From: Deltaproteobacteria bacterium RIFCSPLOWO2_02_FULL_57_26
GTDB lineage: Bacteria > Desulfobacterota > Binatia > UBA9968
DNA: 8,614 bases
NCBI GenBank assembly: GCA_001798455.1
Contig: MGSI01000066.1
Coordinates: 1 to 8,614 of the forward strand
Direction: 5' to 3'
The notes beneath the pieces are model-generated. The model saw only the letters and a list, made by a program, of their open reading frames with translations, ran no database searches and had not been told where the DNA came from. Positions 5,565 through 8,614 of this stretch are shown piece after piece (the stretch's first letter is position 1; each line of letters begins with the position of its first letter). The translations under genes were made by a program, and so were the position numbers.

Positions 5565-8045
5565 ATGGCTTCAGCTGATTCCGGCCCTTCAGCCATAGGT
5601 TTTTTGGTGAGATACCCCTCCGGTTGGCTTATCGTCCCGACCTTATCCCTTCTGCTCGGCCAGGCCTTGGCCGCGGCGCCGTTGGCCCTGCCGCTTTCAT
5701 CCTTGAGTCTTTTTGCGGTCCCGCTCTTTTTCCTTTTCTGGCCAAGGAAAAGGGCCTGGGCCCTTCTCGGCATCGTCGCCGGGGCGGCCTTGGCTCTGGG
5801 TTACGTCAGGCACCGTCAGATTCTCCATCCAGGCTTCTCTTCCGACCACCTACGTTCCGTCATGAGCGAGGGCGCCCAGCTCTATCTCGAAGGGACCCTC
5901 GACCGGGAACCTGAGAAGCTCGCCCAGCGCAGCCGCTGGGTGGTGCGGTCCGAACGCGTGTGGCACCCCACGGGAGCCGAGGAGATTACGGGTTCTATTC
6001 AGATTACCCTCAGGCATGCGAGACGGGAATGGCGCTATGGTGACCGGATACGATTGTGGGTGCGTCCTCTCCTTCCTCGTCCTTCGGGCAATCCTGGCAG
6101 CTTCGATTATCCGTCTTTTCTCGCCCGGCGACAGATCTATGTGACCGGTTTTCTGGAGAATGATGAGGGTGTGGAATTGCTGGCCCGGGGACCGCCAGGC
6201 CTATGGAACGCGATAGAACACCTCCGCAGAGAGATCCGCCGCTTCATGGAGCGCCGCTTCTCGCAGGACAATGGCGCCCTCATGAAGGCGCTGGTGGTCG
6301 GCGACATGGGCGCGATTTCCAAAGGGGTGCGGGCGGATTTTACCGTCGCAGGAGTGAATCACGTCCTTTCTATCTCAGGCCTGCATGTAGGAATGCTCGG
6401 CCTGGTCGTTTTCTTCGCGGTTCGGCTTCTGGGCTCCTTCAGCACGACTCTGCTGCTGCGCTGGAATCTGCTCAAGGTGGCCACCTTCTTTTCTTTCGTC
6501 GCTGTTCTCTTTTATACGGCCCTTGCAGGCGCGATGGTGCCCACCGTGCGTTCAGCGATTATGATCGGCGTCTATGAGTTGGCGGTGCTCTTGGATCGGG
6601 AAGAGGAACTCTTCAGCAGTCTGGCCTTTGCCGCTCTGCTCATCGGCCTTGCCTGGCCCGGAGTGATCATGGACATCTCTTTTCAGCTTTCTTTTCTTGC
6701 GGTCTTTTTCATCATCTGGGGATTGCGCAAGGTGCAGATGTGGTGGCCCGCGCAGCGGCGAGACGAACTGCCTCAGGAGCGGAGCTGGTTACGCCGCAAG
6801 CTGCGTCAGGTCGGGCTCTATCTCGCGGTGCCGATCCTGGCGACGGTCGGGACCGGGCCGATGATCGCGCATCATTTCGGCCATCTCTCATGGGCTGGTT
6901 TTCTCTCAAATCCCGCGGTTGTTCCTCTGGTGGGGTTTGCGGTTGTGCCTTTGGGTCTCCTGATTGGATTTTTTTCTCTGCTGGCTCCGGGTCTGGCGCT
7001 TCCGCTGGTCTGGCTGGCCGAACGCCTTCTCTCTCTGACCCATGGGGTGGTGGGTTTTTTTTCTCGCCTCCCTTTCGCCAGCACCGCTGTTCCCATACCC
7101 AACCCCGCGGAAGCGGCAGCGCTCTACTGCTTGATCCTTGCCCTTTTGCTTGTAAAGCGGAAGAGCCATCTCATCGCCGTGCTGGGAATCTTTTCTATTG
7201 GGATCCTCGCCGACAGCGTCTACTGGTGGCAGGAAAGGTGGAATCGGCGGGAGCTGAGAATCACCTATCTGAGTGTGGGGCATGGCGATGCCGCGGTGGT
7301 TGAATTTCCCGGCTCCAAGGTGCTCCTCATCGATGCCGGCGGGACGGCTACTGGGGAATTTGATACCGGAGAGGCGATTGTGGCGCCCTTTCTGCGCTCG
7401 CGAAAGATCCTAAAGGTCGATTATCTTGTCGTAAGCCATCCCAGGGTGGACCACTACGGAGGGATGAGGACCATCGTGGAAGAGTTTGCGCCGTCAGAGT
7501 TCTGGTCCGGACCCAGCAAGGGCAGAACTGTTCGATACGAGGATCTTGAGGAGGCCGTGAAGAGCGCAGGATTAAAGAGGGTCTATCTCTCCAGCCGCGA
7601 TCCGTGCCGCGGCATTGAGCAAGTGAGGATCTGTGTTCTCTACCCGGCGGAAGATAGAACCGGCGATACCTCTGTGGTCTTGCGCTTAAGCTTTGGCCGA
7701 GCGCATTTCCTCTTTGCCGGAGATGTCGATCGAAGAGATGAAAAGGTTTTGCTGCAAGAGGGAGCGGATCTATCCAGCGCGGTCATCAAAGTGCCGCGCC
7801 ACGGCAGCGTTACTTCCAGCACGGAAGATTTTGTCACCGCGGTTAAACCCAAGCTGGCGATATTCTCCGTGGGGCATCGGAACCCCTTCGGGCTGCCGCG
7901 TCAGGAGGTGGTTTCCCGCTATTCCGCGGCCGGAGCCGAAGTTCTCCGAACGGATCAGGATGGGGCGATCACGATCGAGACCGACGGCGAGAATGTCCGC
8001 TATCGGAATTTTCGCGGCAAAAAGTCGGGACAGTTCACCTCTTGA
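5565..8045 (+). CDS. comEC: ComEC/Rec2 family DNA internalisation protein
   Basis: The 826-aa inner-membrane protein matches the channel that moves single-stranded DNA into the cytoplasm during natural transformation. Order: N-terminal membrane helices (about 20-80), a DUF4131/OB-like soluble region (about 100-200), the Competence core with HVLSISGLHVGML (266-278), VPTVRSAIM (325-333) and many hydrophobic helices to about 550, then a metallo-beta-lactamase-like domain (about 563-820). In that domain I see VGHGDAAVVEF, LLIDAGG (587-593), SHPRVDHYGG (624-633), FLFAGD (715-720), KVPRHGSVTSS (742-752) and NPFGLPRQEV (773-782). Compared with common family motifs (HxHxDH or HxDxDH, HHGS, N-x-[FY]-G-H/F-P-H), several histidines are Arg or Leu. 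The start lies 9 bp after the uvrC stop, with only a weak AGGGA overlapping that stop, so translation is probably coupled to uvrC. Other competence genes are not in view, so activity in DNA uptake is inferred. Confidence 0.95.
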   Translation: MASADSGPSAIGFLVRYPSGWLIVPTLSLLLGQALAAAPLALPLSSLSLFAVPLFFLFWPRKRAWALLGIVAGAALALGYVRHRQILHPGFSSDHLRSVMSEGAQLYLEGTLDREPEKLAQRSRWVVRSERVWHPTGAEEITGSIQITLRHARREWRYGDRIRLWVRPLLPRPSGNPGSFDYPSFLARRQIYVTGFLENDEGVELLARGPPGLWNAIEHLRREIRRFMERRFSQDNGALMKALVVGDMGAISKGVRADFTVAGVNHVLSISGLHVGMLGLVVFFAVRLLGSFSTTLLLRWNLLKVATFFSFVAVLFYTALAGAMVPTVRSAIMIGVYELAVLLDREEELFSSLAFAALLIGLAWPGVIMDISFQLSFLAVFFIIWGLRKVQMWWPAQRRDELPQERSWLRRKLRQVGLYLAVPILATVGTGPMIAHHFGHLSWAGFLSNPAVVPLVGFAVVPLGLLIGFFSLLAPGLALPLVWLAERLLSLTHGVVGFFSRLPFASTAVPIPNPAEAAALYCLILALLLVKRKSHLIAVLGIFSIGILADSVYWWQERWNRRELRITYLSVGHGDAAVVEFPGSKVLLIDAGGTATGEFDTGEAIVAPFLRSRKILKVDYLVVSHPRVDHYGGMRTIVEEFAPSEFWSGPSKGRTVRYEDLEEAVKSAGLKRVYLSSRDPCRGIEQVRICVLYPAEDRTGDTSVVLRLSFGRAHFLFAGDVDRRDEKVLLQEGADLSSAVIKVPRHGSVTSSTEDFVTAVKPKLAIFSVGHRNPFGLPRQEVVSRYSAAGAEVLRTDQDGAITIETDGENVRYRNFRGKKSGQFTS

Positions 8046-8072
8046 GGGTGGCACAGGCGCTCCACAACTCGA

Positions 8073-8101
8073 TTGACAGGCTTGGTCTTCTAGCCTACTG
8101 T
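8073..8101 (+). promoter_or_regulatory. Candidate sigma70 promoter of the deacetylase-fold gene
   Basis: A perfect -35 TTGACA (8073-8078) is followed after exactly 17 nt by TACTGT (8096-8101), which keeps the key T, A and final T of the -10. The start would be near 8108, with a leader of about 47 nt. A second -10-like TAGAAT (8108-8113, 5/6) is present but has no -35 at a suitable distance. It suggests that the downstream gene is transcribed independently of comEC. Confidence 0.5.
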
Positions 8102-8141
8102 TGCGCCTAGAATCAGGCCGTACAAATCCATCCCAATCTTT

Positions 8142-8147
8142 AAGGAG
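8142..8147 (+). promoter_or_regulatory. Ribosome binding site of the deacetylase-fold gene
   Basis: AAGGAG followed by 7 nt and the ATG at 8155: a near-ideal Shine-Dalgarno sequence and spacing that fixes this start. Confidence 0.8.
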
Positions 8148-8154
8148 TCTCTTC

Positions 8155-8614
8155 ATGGAAAATCAAAGATACGATTATTCGCCCATTATCCGGCGGCGGC
8201 AACTGCAATGGCCCAACCGTGCGAGGATCGCGCTCATGGTGGCCCCCAACATCGAATATTTTCACATAGATAAAACCATCCCGGGAGCGCCGAGCCCCCA
8301 TTTGCCCGACGTGGGCGGTTACGCGCTACGGGATTATGGCTCTCGCGTGGGAGTTTTCCGCGTGATGGACGTGCTGGACAGGCACGCCATCCGGGCAACG
8401 GTCCTGCTCAACTCCGATGTCTGCGAGCGCCATCCGGCGATCATCGAGGAAGGAGTGAAGCGCAAGTGGGAATGGTTGGGGCATGCCATGACCAACAATC
8501 TACGAGTCCAGGACTATCCGCGCGAGGAGGAACGGGCGGTCATCCGGCAGGTGAAGGAAACCATTGCCGGAGCCACCGGAAAAGCGCCGCGCGGGTGGCT
8601 CGGTCCCGGAGGCG
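8155..8614 (+). CDS. Polysaccharide deacetylase-fold protein, PuuE/allantoinase-like, N-terminal part (cut by window edge)
   Basis: 153 codons are visible before the right edge; family members are usually about 270-320 aa, so roughly half is missing. There is no signal peptide, which fits the cytoplasmic PuuE-like branch rather than secreted chitin or peptidoglycan deacetylases. Family signs: RARIALMVAPNIEYF at 22-36 (first strand of the NodB fold), RDYGSRVGVFRVMDVLDRH at 59-77, IRATVLLNSDVCERHPAII at 79-97, and WEWLGHAMTNN at 105-115. The classic NodB metal ligands look altered: the TFDDG position reads PNIEY, and the H-x3-H pair reads His110-x3-Asn114. The PuuE-like group is known for such departures and hydrolyses amide or ring bonds (allantoin in characterised members), but the substrate here is unproven. 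It has its own ribosome binding site and a candidate promoter, 109 bp after comEC. Confidence 0.85.
   Translation, partial: MENQRYDYSPIIRRRQLQWPNRARIALMVAPNIEYFHIDKTIPGAPSPHLPDVGGYALRDYGSRVGVFRVMDVLDRHAIRATVLLNSDVCERHPAIIEEGVKRKWEWLGHAMTNNLRVQDYPREEERAVIRQVKETIAGATGKAPRGWLGPGG

Noticed and set aside
6740..7303. 187-codon open frame overlapping comEC in another frame
   Set aside because: Composition is rich in Gly, Ser, Arg and Ala, as for an out-of-frame reading of GC-rich DNA; the ComEC frame holds all conserved motifs.
8036..8051. CACC/GGTG hairpin around the comEC stop
   Set aside because: Only four clean base pairs, with a bulge needed to extend it, and no T-run; too weak to call a terminator.
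8078..8096. Inverted repeat AGGCT-N9-AGCCT after comEC as a terminator
   Set aside because: The stem is only 5 bp, no T-tract follows, and it lies within the spacer of the candidate promoter.
8055..8118. AGGC/GCCT occurrences in the comEC-deacetylase gap as another heptamer array
   Set aside because: The copies are 12, 23 or 37 bases apart and do not follow the 7-base period of the real arrays.

Overview
The window (8.6 kb, GC-rich) is ordinary, densely coded bacterial chromosome with no mobile element, RNA gene or CRISPR array that I can see. The gene mix is a solitary xanthine-dehydrogenase-family large subunit, a NitT/TauT-type solute-binding protein without its transporter, uvrC-comEC, and a PuuE-like deacetylase. 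This resembles uncultured soil or sediment Gram-negative lineages of the broad deltaproteobacterial/Rokubacteria/NC10 kind. That placement is an inference from gene style, not something the sequence proves.

Left half, all on the minus strand and read right to left: a secreted solute-binding protein (2585-3583), a complete molybdenum hydroxylase large subunit (238-2457), then the N-terminal 59 codons of msrA, which runs off the left edge (1-177). The two gaps of this run carry short tandem arrays of a 7-bp repeat (core AGGC/GCCT). The gap between the binding protein and the hydroxylase holds two arrays in opposite orientation that can fold on each other.

Centre: 124 bp separate the solute-binding-protein start from the uvrC start, and the two genes diverge. 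Each side has a plausible sigma70-type promoter, back to back. The uvrC promoter has an extended -10 (TGGTATAAT) so close to the ATG that the transcript should be leaderless or nearly so. A 7-bp direct repeat sits between the two promoters.

Right half, plus strand: uvrC (3708-5555) encodes the incision nuclease of nucleotide excision repair. It is followed after 9 bp by comEC (5565-8045), the inner-membrane DNA uptake channel with a metallo-beta-lactamase-like tail, so the two are probably one transcription unit. The ComEC tail lacks histidines at several positions where the family usually has them. After a 109-bp gap with a consensus -35 element and a strong ribosome binding site, a polysaccharide-deacetylase-fold gene (PuuE/allantoinase-like) begins and runs off the right edge.

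I found no convincing new system. The items most worth following are the heptamer repeat family, the leaderless uvrC start, the altered ComEC nuclease-like domain, and the hydroxylase without visible partner subunits.
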